Shown here: piece after piece, positions 44,868 to 54,307 of the stretch
How positions within the stretch are numbered: the stretch's first letter is position 1
Layout: each line of letters opens with the position of its first letter
From: Flavobacterium buctense
GTDB taxonomy: Bacteria > Bacteroidota > Bacteroidia > Flavobacteriales > Flavobacteriaceae
Reading direction: 5' to 3'
Assembly: GCF_014486695.1 (NCBI RefSeq)
Contig: NZ_JACTAB010000008.1
Location: 42,166 to 106,165, forward strand
DNA length: 64,000 bases
Notes under the pieces: model-generated
Told to the model about the DNA's origin: nothing
Seen by the model: the letters and a program-made list of their open reading frames with translations, nothing else
Databases searched by the model: none
Made by a program: the position numbers and the translations under genes

Positions 44868-47800
44868 CTACTGATTATTACTGACAAAAATCCAGCCTAC
44901 TTTATTTTCTCCAGTTCTTAGACTAAGAACGTAATAATAGGTGGAATCGGGCAATCTTTCCCCTTTCATATTTTGACCGTGCCACTCATCGGTGTAATTG
45001 TTTTTCTCGTATACTTTTCTGCCCCAACGATTATAGATTTCAATTCTATCTACTTCAAAACCGGCCAGATTAAAACTGTCATTGGTAAAATCATCATTTG
45101 GGGTTATTACATTTGGAATAAAACAAATCGTTCGAACTACCTCAATAGATTGGGAAACCGAACAACCATTTTCATCCGTTAGCGATAAATTATAGATTCC
45201 GGTTTCGCCTCGAGTAATCACAATCGGATTTTGTCCTGCGGTAAAATTATTTGGTCCTGTCCAACTATAATTGGCTGTCAATGCATCAAAAGAATTATTA
45301 ATGGGCGTTGCCGTTACTACATATTCGCTTTCAATACAACTCTGACTCAATTCGAATTCCGGCAATACATTTACCACAACATCCGTGCTTGAACTACCCG
45401 ATTGGCAACCATTTTGGGTAGCTATAACTGTATAGGTTCCATTGTTACTTGGAGATATCGTATTGATTATCGGGTTTTGTTCTGTAGAAGTAAATCCGTT
45501 TGGTCCTGTCCATAAATAAATGGCATTGGGAACATTAGTGGCATACAATTGCAGGTTTCCGCTTTCGCAAATGACACTACCTGCACCGGCTGTTGGAATT
45601 TGTGGGATTTCATTAATCGTTATATTGATAAAGGCTTCTTCGAAGGAATTACAACTTCCATCTACACGGTATCTGAATTCATAACTGCCGAAAGTGACGT
45701 TGGAAGTATTCCAAATGTTACCGCTGAGCGTTCCGCTTGAAGTCATTTCATCCCAAGTGCCATCACTGTCATAATTGCCTTGTAAAAGCGCAAACAAATC
45801 GATATTTCCTTGATGACCACAATAAGTAAAGGAACCGCCAGTTCCGGCATTCGGAGGAATATTGGTTACCAAAACCGTATAACTCAACACTTGATTCAAA
45901 CAAGAACTTTGATTGTTGGTATAAGTTATTCTAACATGATAAGTTCCGTTATTCGCGGCGGAATTAAACGAGGCAAAATTCAATGAACTTGAAGTACTTA
46001 ATATGCTGGTAGTGTTATTGTCTTTCCACCATTCATATTGAAAAAAGGAAAAATTGGGCGCCGACAAGGTCAGGCTTTCCCCATCGCAATTAATCTCATT
46101 CGCTGTAATTGTGAGTGGATTAGGATTCAAAATCTCAAAGACACTATTCAAGAAATTCCCGCATGAATCTTCAACTTGAAAGTTATAAGTGGCGGGTTGC
46201 AAACCTGTAAAAAAATTAGAGTTGCCGTTCTCAACAACAAATGGCTCACCATTTCTGGTAGTGATTCTGTATAGCAGTGGATCAAAACCTTCTGCCATCA
46301 CAATAACTTCAAAAGTTCCTCCACAAGAAACAGAGTAGACATCGTTTATTCGTGGCAATCCATTAAAATCAAACTCATATAGTGTTTTATAGCAATTGAT
46401 AAAATCCGGATTATTAATTTCAAAACTTTCGAACACTTTCAAAATTCTAAAATGTCCTTGATAAGCCAGATTATAATTGATACTATTATTGGTCAGTAAA
46501 ACGGAATTACTGTTATTTGGCTGATTTCCGTTAACATAAACAATGCCGGTTAATGGATGACCCCAATTATTGGTAACGGTATTTAATTTTTGTAACCAAT
46601 AAGTTGTCGATGGACCGGTATTGGTTAGATTATTTAAATTAAGGTTAAAAGAACCACAGTTTGGCGTAATCATAACATTAGTATTGTCCTGATGTCCTAC
46701 AATGGTTATAGTAGTGGTGTATGGATTATTACACAAATCAACCGATTGAATGATATAATTTCCTGCAGGTAACATATCTAAAGTAAGTGTGGGTAAAGTG
46801 CCGTTTAAAACCAAATTGCTCATTAGATTTAAAGGTAAAGCGGCACCATAAGCTATTGGTGCGGAAGTCATTGACAATGAAGTAAATTGTCCTGTCATTC
46901 TAATCGAACCAAAACCGTCTTGACATCCTTCGGCAACAGTCAGAATTGGATTTTCGGAAACCGGTGCTAAAACTACAACTACGGTGTCAGGTTCACCGCA
47001 TAAATCTAATACGTTAAAAACATAAGTCCCAACCGGGATATTCTCAAAAATGACATAGTTGGCATCATTTATCCAACTGGTATAGTCATAAGGCAAAGAA
47101 ACGGTATAGGTTGACGGAGCGGAAATTAATGTCAATTGTTGGATTCCACTAATTATTACAGAACCGGTAAGACAATTTATATTATATACAAAAGTAAAAG
47201 GTGGTGCCACTTCTGAAATAATTACCTCTATCGTAAAAACTGCTGAACTTCCACAGACATCAATAGTATTAAAAACATAAGTTCCTGCAATTAAACCACC
47301 AATAGTTATAGCATTGTTGACAATAGAAGAAGTATAATTCTGTGGCAATGTAGTCGAAAACCCCGACGGTGCTGAAACCAAAACCACCTCAGTTACTCTA
47401 AAAAAAGTGATTTGCTGGTGTGTACAATCCTCAGGTAAAACTTGATACGTGGCTTCGATTGATAAATCCTCTATTGGTCCATTTAAAGTATAAACCGTAC
47501 CACAACCATCGGTAATGGTAAATGTATAGCTGTAATTTTGATTAGCGAATAAGGGAACTATTTGTGAAAAATCGATGCCATTTGTTATGGTTTGAGTATA
47601 AGTTATTGGTGGACCTGAAGGCGGAAAAAGTGTAGCCACCACTTGTAACGGATATTTCACAATTCCTGCAGGAAAAGGCAAAACCGATTGAAAATTAGCG
47701 CCAATCGTAACGGTTGTACAACTAGCCAAAGAAGGAGAAAATAAATCAAATTCCAGTTCAGTATCAGTGCTTTGTAAATTATAAGTCTGCACAACTCCTT

Positions 47801-48344
47801 CTCCACAATTGTCAAAAACCCTTATTTGATATTCGCCTGCTGTTAAATTATTAAAAACGTTGGAAACCTGCAAAGGTCTAATCATTGGCCCTGAAAAAAG
47901 CTCATAATTCAATCCGTTTGGTGCTACTGTACCTGTCAAAACGTTTATGGCAATACTTCCATCATTCCCACAGGTTTCATCGATACTACTAACTTGATAA
48001 GTCAACGAAACTACTAAGTCTTCAATGATACTATCTTGTTGTTGGGTTCCGCTACCACCATTTAAAGATTGTGTTGCAATAACTCTATATGTTCCTGCAA
48101 TCAATCCGGTCAAAGAATTGGCTGACTGAACTGATACTGGGTTGGTCAGATCGGGCAGACGATAAATAGAATATAAAATAGTTGATCCTGCGGTTGTTCC
48201 TGAAACATTAAAGTCTAGTGTTCCATTGGCTGTACAAGTTTCATCTGTATCGGTGACCGTCAGGGTGAAATTTGACAATTGGCTAAAAGTCAACTGTGTA
48301 ATAAACAGGAAGATAAAAGTAAACTTCAATTTCAAGTGATCCAT
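44868..48344 (-). CDS. T9SS type B secreted protein (gliding motility-associated C-terminal domain)
   Basis: 1158 residues. A signal peptide (core TFIFLFITQLTFSQ) is followed by several SprB-like repeat segments, beta-sandwich units of about 90 residues with DETC and AGTYxx motifs (first about 25-115; later GTYVFN, GNYIIQ, GTYHVR, GTYTVI). The last about 85 residues form the type B sorting domain: FIPNVITPNDD, IYNRWGRKVYE, GTYYYV-like DSTYYYVLSL and the final W-IFVSNNQ. Probably a surface adhesin exported by T9SS, possibly attached to the gliding machinery like SprB, but much smaller than SprB. No other gld or spr genes are in the window. Confidence 0.9.
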   Translation of the reverse strand: MDHLKLKFTFIFLFITQLTFSQLSNFTLTVTDTDETCTANGTLDFNVSGTTAGSTILYSIYRLPDLTNPVSVQSANSLTGLIAGTYRVIATQSLNGGSGTQQQDSIIEDLVVSLTYQVSSIDETCGNDGSIAINVLTGTVAPNGLNYELFSGPMIRPLQVSNVFNNLTAGEYQIRVFDNCGEGVVQTYNLQSTDTELEFDLFSPSLASCTTVTIGANFQSVLPFPAGIVKYPLQVVATLFPPSGPPITYTQTITNGIDFSQIVPLFANQNYSYTFTITDGCGTVYTLNGPIEDLSIEATYQVLPEDCTHQQITFFRVTEVVLVSAPSGFSTTLPQNYTSSIVNNAITIGGLIAGTYVFNTIDVCGSSAVFTIEVIISEVAPPFTFVYNINCLTGSVIISGIQQLTLISAPSTYTVSLPYDYTSWINDANYVIFENIPVGTYVFNVLDLCGEPDTVVVVLAPVSENPILTVAEGCQDGFGSIRMTGQFTSLSMTSAPIAYGAALPLNLMSNLVLNGTLPTLTLDMLPAGNYIIQSVDLCNNPYTTTITIVGHQDNTNVMITPNCGSFNLNLNNLTNTGPSTTYWLQKLNTVTNNWGHPLTGIVYVNGNQPNNSNSVLLTNNSINYNLAYQGHFRILKVFESFEINNPDFINCYKTLYEFDFNGLPRINDVYSVSCGGTFEVIVMAEGFDPLLYRITTRNGEPFVVENGNSNFFTGLQPATYNFQVEDSCGNFLNSVFEILNPNPLTITANEINCDGESLTLSAPNFSFFQYEWWKDNNTTSILSTSSSLNFASFNSAANNGTYHVRITYTNNQSSCLNQVLSYTVLVTNIPPNAGTGGSFTYCGHQGNIDLFALLQGNYDSDGTWDEMTSSGTLSGNIWNTSNVTFGSYEFRYRVDGSCNSFEEAFINITINEIPQIPTAGAGSVICESGNLQLYATNVPNAIYLWTGPNGFTSTEQNPIINTISPSNNGTYTVIATQNGCQSGSSSTDVVVNVLPEFELSQSCIESEYVVTATPINNSFDALTANYSWTGPNNFTAGQNPIVITRGETGIYNLSLTDENGCSVSQSIEVVRTICFIPNVITPNDDFTNDSFNLAGFEVDRIEIYNRWGRKVYEKNNYTDEWHGQNMKGERLPDSTYYYVLSLRTGENKVGWIFVSNNQ

Positions 48345-48453
48345 TTAGAACTATTTAACAAACAAAACTAAAAGGAAAGATACGATAAAATGCATTGGGT
48401 TGCGTAAATTCTTAGTTTTCGCCTTAAACAAATGAGTAGACATTGCTTTTCAA

Positions 48454-49515
48454 CTATAATTCGTTGGCTCTGGCGGTGATTTTCTTGATGTCTTGCTCTT
48501 TACTCTTCGGATAAATCATCAGTACATTTTCATTATCAACAATGATATAATCGTCTAAACCATCTATCACTACGAGTTTTTTGGCTTCGGAGCGAATGAT
48601 ATTATTAGAAGCATTTTCTAAAATAACCGTTGCATTTACCACAGCATTATTTTGTCCGTCTTTATCGAGTTTTTCATGCAATGAACCCCAAGTGCCTAAA
48701 TCATTCCAATCAAAAGTAGCCGGTAAAACATAAACGTTTTCGGCTTTTTCCATCACGGCATAATCAATAGAAATATTTTCGGCTTTGCTATAATTGTCTA
48801 AGATAAATTGTTTTTCATTTGAAGTATTATAACAGTTCAATCCTAGTTGGAACAAAGCATTCATCTGAGGTTGGAATCGCTCAAAAGCTTCAGAAATCGA
48901 CTTTACACTCCAAATAAAAATACCGCCATTCCAAAGAAAATTTCCGGCTTCCAAAAACGATTTAGCTGTTTCGTAATCCGGTTTTTCTCGAAACTGATTT
49001 ACTTTTTTGATTGGATTTGAATCACTTTTATCAAACTCAATATATCCAAAACCTGTATTGGGAAAAGTCGGCTGAATACCCAATGTCATCAAGGCATTTT
49101 CCTTTTGGCAAAAATCAAAACACTGCTTTAAATTATCCGCAAACTGATCTTCATCTTCAATCCAATGATCGCTTGGCGCAACCACCATCACGGCATCAGG
49201 ATTTTGTTTTTGAATTTTAAGCGAAGCATATAAAATACAAGGCGCCGTATTACGCATAGCCGGCTCCAATAACACTTGGTCTTGTTTTACCATCGGTAAT
49301 TGTTCCAAAACCAAGTCGTTGTAACGTTCGTTTGTAAGGATTAGAATATTTTCTACCGGAATCAGCTTGGCCAAACGACTAAAAGTCTTTTGAATTAAAG
49401 TGTCACCCGAACCCAACATGTCGTGAAACTGTTTAGGAAAATCAGTGGTGCTCACCGGCCAAAATCTAGAGCCAACTCCGCCAGCCATTAATATAGCGTA
49501 ATAATTGTTGTTCAT
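48454..49515 (-). CDS. manC: Mannose-1-phosphate guanylyltransferase
   Basis: 353 residues, nucleotidyltransferase domain. N-terminal MAGGVGSRFWPVS is the GTP-binding signature; FREKPD, GGIFIW and FDWNDLGTWGSL follow. Makes GDP-mannose, a donor for cell-surface polysaccharides, glycoproteins and glycolipids. The length equals the GMP domain alone, so the fused isomerase domain found in some ManC proteins is absent. Lies downstream of the 143-residue membrane protein and the SprT-like gene on the same strand. Confidence 0.92.
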   Translation of the reverse strand: MNNNYYAILMAGGVGSRFWPVSTTDFPKQFHDMLGSGDTLIQKTFSRLAKLIPVENILILTNERYNDLVLEQLPMVKQDQVLLEPAMRNTAPCILYASLKIQKQNPDAVMVVAPSDHWIEDEDQFADNLKQCFDFCQKENALMTLGIQPTFPNTGFGYIEFDKSDSNPIKKVNQFREKPDYETAKSFLEAGNFLWNGGIFIWSVKSISEAFERFQPQMNALFQLGLNCYNTSNEKQFILDNYSKAENISIDYAVMEKAENVYVLPATFDWNDLGTWGSLHEKLDKDGQNNAVVNATVILENASNNIIRSEAKKLVVIDGLDDYIIVDNENVLMIYPKSKEQDIKKITARANEL

Positions 49516-49544
49516 TTCTTTAAGGTACTAAGGTCCTGGAAAAC

Positions 49545-49976
49545 TCAGTTTCTAAGTTTTTTGATTATGGCTACAAATATATTTATAATAAACAGGACTT
49601 GAGCAATTAAAAAGAATAAGACGCAAAATGACCTATAAACATTGGTAGATTGTGAATCATCAACAAGTAGAAAATTAGAAGAAGTAAAAAGCAAATCATA
49701 AGGAAAAAAAATACCTACGGTTAAAAGTAATGTTCCATAGATATGAATTTTCGTCAACATTTTAAGCAAGTGAAGTCTTATCTTGTCTAAAGTCAAATAA
49801 ATGATAAAAAAGAAAAACAACAATAATGTAAACAACCAATAAAGATGATTTTGTAAAATAATAAAATAAGTGTCGTGAACATTGATGTCAAAGGTTTCTT
49901 CACTTTTTACAAAACCTATCAAAAGTAAAAGCAAAGAAGCAAACAAAAACAAAAAATATGGTTTCTTCTTCATCAT
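49545..49976 (-). CDS. Small membrane protein of unknown function
   Basis: 143 residues, four predicted membrane segments (about 6-22, 38-58, 71-90, 112-135). The loop after the first contains FDINVHDTYFIILQNH, which resembles a segment seen in short flavobacterial membrane proteins; I recognise no family with a known role. Starts ATG ATG at 49976, one base after the SprT-like gene, so probably co-transcribed with it and with manC. Confidence 0.7.
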   Translation of the reverse strand: MMKKKPYFLFLFASLLLLLIGFVKSEETFDINVHDTYFIILQNHLYWLFTLLLFFFFIIYLTLDKIRLHLLKMLTKIHIYGTLLLTVGIFFPYDLLFTSSNFLLVDDSQSTNVYRSFCVLFFLIAQVLFIINIFVAIIKKLRN

Positions 49977-49977
49977 A

Positions 49978-50580
49978 TTATCCCGGAATTATCTCTACCT
50001 CTGCGTTGGCATTAAACAAATAAAGTCTTCCGGTTTTTACTTCCAGACATTCATATCGCTTTACACGTAAGCCTTTCTTTTGAAAAACTCTGCCATTTTT
50101 TATTCTAAAATAGTTGCCGCTTGGCACTTCGTGTACAAAGTGAACATCGGGTTTACGTTCGTCAAATTGTTTTAAGGCAAAAGCCAATCGAGCATCAGTA
50201 TCACTACTCGCAGTTGGATTTCGGAAATGATTGGCCACCAAAGGCAACACGGAATGCGGAAATATCTCCGGCCGAATAAATGGCACCATTAATCTTTGAA
50301 AAGTGTGCTTCCACTCATTCCCATGTGGTTTGATTAGTCTCCCAAATTTTTCATACGCCACCAAATGTGCAATTTCATGTACCAATGTAATTAAGAATCT
50401 ATACTTATTCAAATTGGCATTGACCGTAATCTCATGCTTTCCTCCTATCGCCCGACGGTAATCTCCATGACGTGTTTGGCGCTCGTTGACGATTTTCAAA
50501 TGCACATTGTTGCTTTTGATTAACTCAAAGCAAGAAGAAACAGCGTGTTCGGGTAAATATTTTTGAAGGACTTCGCTCAT
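49978..50580 (-). CDS. SprT-like domain protein (predicted zinc metallopeptidase)
   Basis: 200 residues. The zinc motif HEIAH lies at residues 68-72 with a third ligand candidate at His86 (KPHGNEW), giving the SprT layout (HExxH...H). In eukaryotes the relative SPRTN cleaves DNA-protein crosslinks; the bacterial role is unclear. The C-terminal part (about 120-200) is basic with beta-strands. Located upstream of the small membrane protein and manC on the same strand. Confidence 0.85.
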   Translation of the reverse strand: MSEVLQKYLPEHAVSSCFELIKSNNVHLKIVNERQTRHGDYRRAIGGKHEITVNANLNKYRFLITLVHEIAHLVAYEKFGRLIKPHGNEWKHTFQRLMVPFIRPEIFPHSVLPLVANHFRNPTASSDTDARLAFALKQFDERKPDVHFVHEVPSGNYFRIKNGRVFQKKGLRVKRYECLEVKTGRLYLFNANAEVEIIPG

Positions 50581-50612
50581 AGTCAGTTGTCGATTGTCGG
50601 TTGTCGGTTAAT
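50581..50612. repeat. Short-phrase intergenic array (TTGTCGGTTGTCGG type)
   Basis: CAGTTGTCGATTGTCGGTTGTCGGTTAATAG next to the start of the SprT-like gene. Confidence 0.6.
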
Positions 50613-50650
50613 AGTTCTATGCAACAACTATTACCAAAAACCAATAACTT

Positions 50651-51328
50651 TTATGGAGTACTAGATGACACTTGAATCAATTTTCCGTTATGATATTTAT
50701 TTCCTGTTAAGGCAAAATTATAGATATAATCAGCCATTTCTGCAGCAGAAATTGGGGCTTCGTAACCCGGAAATGCTTCTTGTAACATTTCGGTATTTAC
50801 GGCTCCGAGTGCCAACACATTAAAAGCTATTCCTTGTTCTTTGTATTCTTCAGCTAACAATTCTGTCAGTGTAATCACCGCACCTTTACTCGAACTGTAT
50901 GCGGCCAATCCCGCGAACTTCATACTGCCTTGAATGCCGCCCATCGAACTTATCGAAACCACATGACTTCCTTTTTTCAAATACGGCAAACACACTCGTG
51001 TTAAATTGGCTACACCAAAAACATTGACTCGGTAAACACTTTCAAAATCTTCTTGGGAAGTTTGTGAAAAGGGTTTGTTGAGCAAACTTCCGGCGTTGTG
51101 AATGATAACATCGACTTGTTGCCAACTATGAGTTAAGAATTTCTCAACCTCAGCCAATTCTTCTTCTTTGCCTAAATCGACCGAAAGACAAGTGATATTC
51201 TCGTTTTCGATTAAAACTTGAGGAGTTTTTCTGGAAATGGCTAACACTTGGTGTCCGGCTTGGGCAAATTTTAGCGCCAATTCGTAACCAATGCCACGCG
51301 ACGTTCCGGTAATAATGATATTCTTCAT
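50651..51328 (-). CDS. Short-chain dehydrogenase/reductase
   Basis: 225 residues. Rossmann motif TGTSRGIGYELA (TGxxxGIG) at the N-terminus, NAGS, catalytic Ser in ISSMGG and YSSSK (Tyr-x-x-x-Lys). Classical SDR, NAD(P)-dependent; substrate unknown. Start chosen at 51328 (MKNIIITGTSRG); the longer frame from 51421 would overlap the LysE-like gene and adds 31 residues before the Rossmann motif. 49 bp after the LysE-like gene on the same strand. Confidence 0.9.
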   Translation of the reverse strand: MKNIIITGTSRGIGYELALKFAQAGHQVLAISRKTPQVLIENENITCLSVDLGKEEELAEVEKFLTHSWQQVDVIIHNAGSLLNKPFSQTSQEDFESVYRVNVFGVANLTRVCLPYLKKGSHVVSISSMGGIQGSMKFAGLAAYSSSKGAVITLTELLAEEYKEQGIAFNVLALGAVNTEMLQEAFPGYEAPISAAEMADYIYNFALTGNKYHNGKLIQVSSSTP

Positions 51329-51377
51329 GATTTTCTTTCTTGTCGTAAATATACTAAAAGTAAGGATTTGAAAACCA

Positions 51378-52001
51378 TCAGCAATATTTCTTCCAAAATT
51401 TAAATCCTTGCCAGATTCCAAAACCCAAAAAGACCATCGGAATAATAATTTGCATTAAATATTTGGCCACAAAATCCACATTGGAAGCAAAATAATGCAG
51501 TGCCAAAATCAACGTCAGCATGCCACAAAATGTTCCGGCAATCGTTCCTAAAACAAAAACATATTTTCTGTGACCTGAAATTTCAATATACTTTCCATTC
51601 AAAAGCCAAAGATTCCAACCGGTCCAAAACGGAATCTGGATAAAGTTGAGGCAACTCAGCACAATTCCTAAAACAAATGGCGCGTAATTAAAACCGGTTG
51701 AAAAATCACTTTTGGAATTGGCACTCGAGTAAAAAACATAGGCCAAAAGAAACATGAATATTATCGAAAAACCTTCAATATACTTAGTCAGTTTTTTGTT
51801 TTCGGCTAACCTTTTGGCGAAAATTAAGGTGAAATAAATCACGAAAAACTCAATGATAATTACACCCAATAGATACAACATGGTTGGTGTCAAACCCGAC
51901 TTTTCATAAACCTGAAAACCCACGACATTCAAATACCCCAAAGGAATCGACCCGATGAAACTCACCAAAAAACCGACTGCTATGTTTTTGAGATTTTGCA
52001 T
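51378..52001 (-). CDS. LysE-like small-molecule exporter
   Basis: 207 residues, six predicted membrane segments with GSIPLGYLNVVG near the N-terminus, equivalent to the conserved GPxGPxN turn of LysE/RhtB exporters. The family exports amino acids or similar metabolites; the substrate cannot be inferred. Its ATG shares a base with the stop of the upstream ATP-grasp gene (TAATG), so the two are translationally coupled. Confidence 0.7.
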   Translation of the reverse strand: MQNLKNIAVGFLVSFIGSIPLGYLNVVGFQVYEKSGLTPTMLYLLGVIIIEFFVIYFTLIFAKRLAENKKLTKYIEGFSIIFMFLLAYVFYSSANSKSDFSTGFNYAPFVLGIVLSCLNFIQIPFWTGWNLWLLNGKYIEISGHRKYVFVLGTIAGTFCGMLTLILALHYFASNVDFVAKYLMQIIIPMVFLGFGIWQGFKFWKKYC

Positions 52002-53035
52002 TAAAAATTCACAATTTTATTGCTTTGTTCCAAATGCAAATTATACTGTTCCATTCCCACTTTGTGAGGCAAATAATCATAACCTCGTTTGTGGTTGGCT
52101 ACACTGATTTCAAACATATAAGTTATGTGTCGTGCCAATTCTTTCCAAGCAAAAAAGATGGAATGTTTTGGATCGTAAATGTGCGTTGGTTCGCTTGCTG
52201 CACCGTTTAACTCAACGATGGCGAAGTTTTTTCCTTGTTCCAATTCGGCCCAAGTGTTGTACATTAAATCCATTCGCCCGAAATAAAACTCATCGATTTG
52301 CAGACACATATCGTCAATGACTTTGGTCAATTCGGGTGAAATCAAATGACTGTAATCTAAAAATTTCGCTCCGCGGGCATGATTGCCATACGGAACCAAA
52401 TTGCGTTTTTCGCCTTTAGGCAAGATGTCTTTGAGTTGGTTGCCGTATTCTTTTTGTAATGCTTTTAACTGCAATTCGTAACGCGGATTGGCCTTTATCA
52501 ATTCTTCAATAGTCGAACAACCATCGCCTTCCACAATCAGGAATTCTTTGGCTACAATTCCGGTAATTCTGCCGTTTTTTTCATGAGGATAACGCACATA
52601 AAAAATCCCGACTTCATTCGGAAACGGAATCAAATCTTGGACTAAGTAATCAAAATTGGCTTTGCTGTGGTAATTTTTTAAATCGTCTAGTGTATCGATT
52701 TTTTTCACGGCTGAACCGCGCAATCCAATATCAGGTTTGGCTATAAAAGGAAACTCGATTTTGGAATTATTCAGAATATTTTCGACTTCGTCAAAAGGCA
52801 ATTGTTCTTTGATAAATTTGGTTTTGGGATAAAACTGTGGCGGAATCAAATCATAGATTTCCATCTTGCTGTCCATGATAAATCCGCCGTTTCGCATGGT
52901 TGGATTACAAGTATTGAAAAAGAAAATGGTTCGTGCCTTTAACGCATAATATGCCCACAGAAAATAAATCGGGATGTAAACAATTTGGAATGGCCAATAT
53001 TCCCAGTGGAAGAGTTTGTGGAGAAATAGTTTCAA
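52001..53035 (-). CDS. ATP-grasp domain protein with N-terminal membrane helix
   Basis: 344 residues. A membrane helix near the N-terminus (about residues 13-33, FQIVYIPIYFLWAYYALKA), then an ATP-grasp fold with KPDIGLRGSAVKKI (nucleotide binding), an LVQDLIPFPNEVGIFYV strand region and FYFGRMDLMYNT ... IVELNGAASEPTHIYDP, which carries the metal-binding acidic residues. ATP-grasp enzymes ligate a carboxylate to an amine or thiol. It resembles D-Ala-D-Ala ligase or peptide-ligase types, but no specific one. Coupled to a LysE-like exporter (TAATG), suggesting synthesis and export of a small amide product, which is inference. Confidence 0.75.
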   Translation of the reverse strand: MKLFLHKLFHWEYWPFQIVYIPIYFLWAYYALKARTIFFFNTCNPTMRNGGFIMDSKMEIYDLIPPQFYPKTKFIKEQLPFDEVENILNNSKIEFPFIAKPDIGLRGSAVKKIDTLDDLKNYHSKANFDYLVQDLIPFPNEVGIFYVRYPHEKNGRITGIVAKEFLIVEGDGCSTIEELIKANPRYELQLKALQKEYGNQLKDILPKGEKRNLVPYGNHARGAKFLDYSHLISPELTKVIDDMCLQIDEFYFGRMDLMYNTWAELEQGKNFAIVELNGAASEPTHIYDPKHSIFFAWKELARHITYMFEISVANHKRGYDYLPHKVGMEQYNLHLEQSNKIVNF

Positions 53036-53040
53036 ATTAA

Positions 53041-53072
53041 TTCTGAATTACGAATTGCAAATTACGAATTCC
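53041..53072. repeat. Short-phrase intergenic array (TTACGAATT type)
   Basis: AATTACGAATTGCAAATTACGAATT between the TANGO2-like and ATP-grasp genes. Confidence 0.6.
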
Positions 53073-53782
53073 TAAAGTGATAGAAACACGTTAGAAAAAT
53101 CTTTTTCGGCAATCAAATCATTGTAATGAATGGCAACTTTGTTCTTTTCGATTACAGTTTGCGTGATGCTTAGTGTCTTTAAAATATCATTTCGGTTGAT
53201 AACCAAGCCGTGTTCGTTGTTTTCTTCTTCGGTGTAACGGTGAAAATTGAATAGTTCTTCTTCGTTGACTTCGGGTTGTGTATCGAGGAAAGTAGAAAAC
53301 CAATTCGCTCGCTTTTCTCGGATTTCCTTCGAATATAAAGTTGAGGATGACCAAATATGACTTTGGTTTGTGTCCAATTCAAAACTGCTTTTGGCCAGCT
53401 CATTCCAACGCAATTGATAGAGCTTTTGGTTTTCGAATAACACTAAAGTAAACGGTTCGATATCGTTTAAATCAATCGTTTGCCAAGCCTGAAAAGGCGA
53501 TTCGCTGCTGATTAAATCGAGTACAATCAGACCACGACTTTTGCGATAACTGTCTTTTAAAGCATGCTTTTCTTCGGCACCATTTAGCAGAACCAAGACA
53601 TTCGAATGTTCATCGATGGCATACCAAGTACCGCCGGCTTTGTTGTCTTTGGGGAAGATAACTTTCTTATTATTGATATGATAAGTTTTAGGTTCAATGG
53701 CATTCGGGCGAATGATTTTCTCATCACGATTGGAGGTGATGATAATTTTACCATTGGCATTGACAAAACTTACTGTGCACAT
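53072..53782 (-). CDS. NRDE/TANGO2-family protein
   Basis: 236 residues. Starts MCTV with Cys2, then NRDE at residues 18-21 and KAGGTWYAID, the signature of the NRDE (TANGO2) family; the N-terminal Cys resembles the nucleophile of Ntn hydrolases. Human TANGO2 is linked to metabolic disease; the bacterial role is unknown. The gene ends upstream of the ATP-grasp gene and its start overlaps the DinB stop by 13 bp. Confidence 0.85.
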   Translation of the reverse strand: MCTVSFVNANGKIIITSNRDEKIIRPNAIEPKTYHINNKKVIFPKDNKAGGTWYAIDEHSNVLVLLNGAEEKHALKDSYRKSRGLIVLDLISSESPFQAWQTIDLNDIEPFTLVLFENQKLYQLRWNELAKSSFELDTNQSHIWSSSTLYSKEIREKRANWFSTFLDTQPEVNEEELFNFHRYTEEENNEHGLVINRNDILKTLSITQTVIEKNKVAIHYNDLIAEKDFSNVFLSL

Positions 53783-54258
53783 TGTTTTCGGTATTCGATG
53801 GTAGAACGTGCTACGCCAAAATCGGCATCAATTGCAATGGTTTTCGACTGGATAATCGCCACTTTGATTAACGCTTGATGGTGAATGCAATGCTCTAAAT
53901 TGTACAACAATTCTCGGTGGTAATTACTATCAATCAATAGCTCTTCGCCATCGACTATTTGTTGCAATTGCAAGTTTTTGTTGGGTTTATCTACTTGGTT
54001 CAAAATAGTATCGATACATTCTTTGGCGAAAGCCGTATTGGTTTGAATCAGGTAATCTCGCTTTCGATTATCATAATTGACAACGCCTGTTTCATATTGG
54101 TTTTCCAAACACTGAAACATTTCAATAATGTGACGCGTGTGTTCGCCAATGGTGGCATTGCTTAAATCATGACACGGACAACAATAATCGTCGTCTGATA
54201 GTTGCAAGACCAAGCCTGATAATTCGTTAAGAGTTTTGTAGATCGCCGGAATAAGCAT
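53770..54258 (-). CDS. DinB-family protein
   Basis: 162 residues, four-helix bundle type with the usual three-His metal site (candidates in GEHTRHIIEMF and HCIHHQALIK). An unusual short Cys cluster, YCCPCHDL, sits at about residues 25-32. DinB proteins include metal-dependent thiol transferases and proteins of unknown role. Overlaps the NRDE gene by 13 bp, so the two are coupled. Confidence 0.8.
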   Translation of the reverse strand: MLIPAIYKTLNELSGLVLQLSDDDYCCPCHDLSNATIGEHTRHIIEMFQCLENQYETGVVNYDNRKRDYLIQTNTAFAKECIDTILNQVDKPNKNLQLQQIVDGEELLIDSNYHRELLYNLEHCIHHQALIKVAIIQSKTIAIDADFGVARSTIEYRKQCAQ

Positions 54259-54307
54259 ATTTTTTTGTTTGATTAATTATAGTTACGATTTTGGTCAAAA
54301 AATAGTT

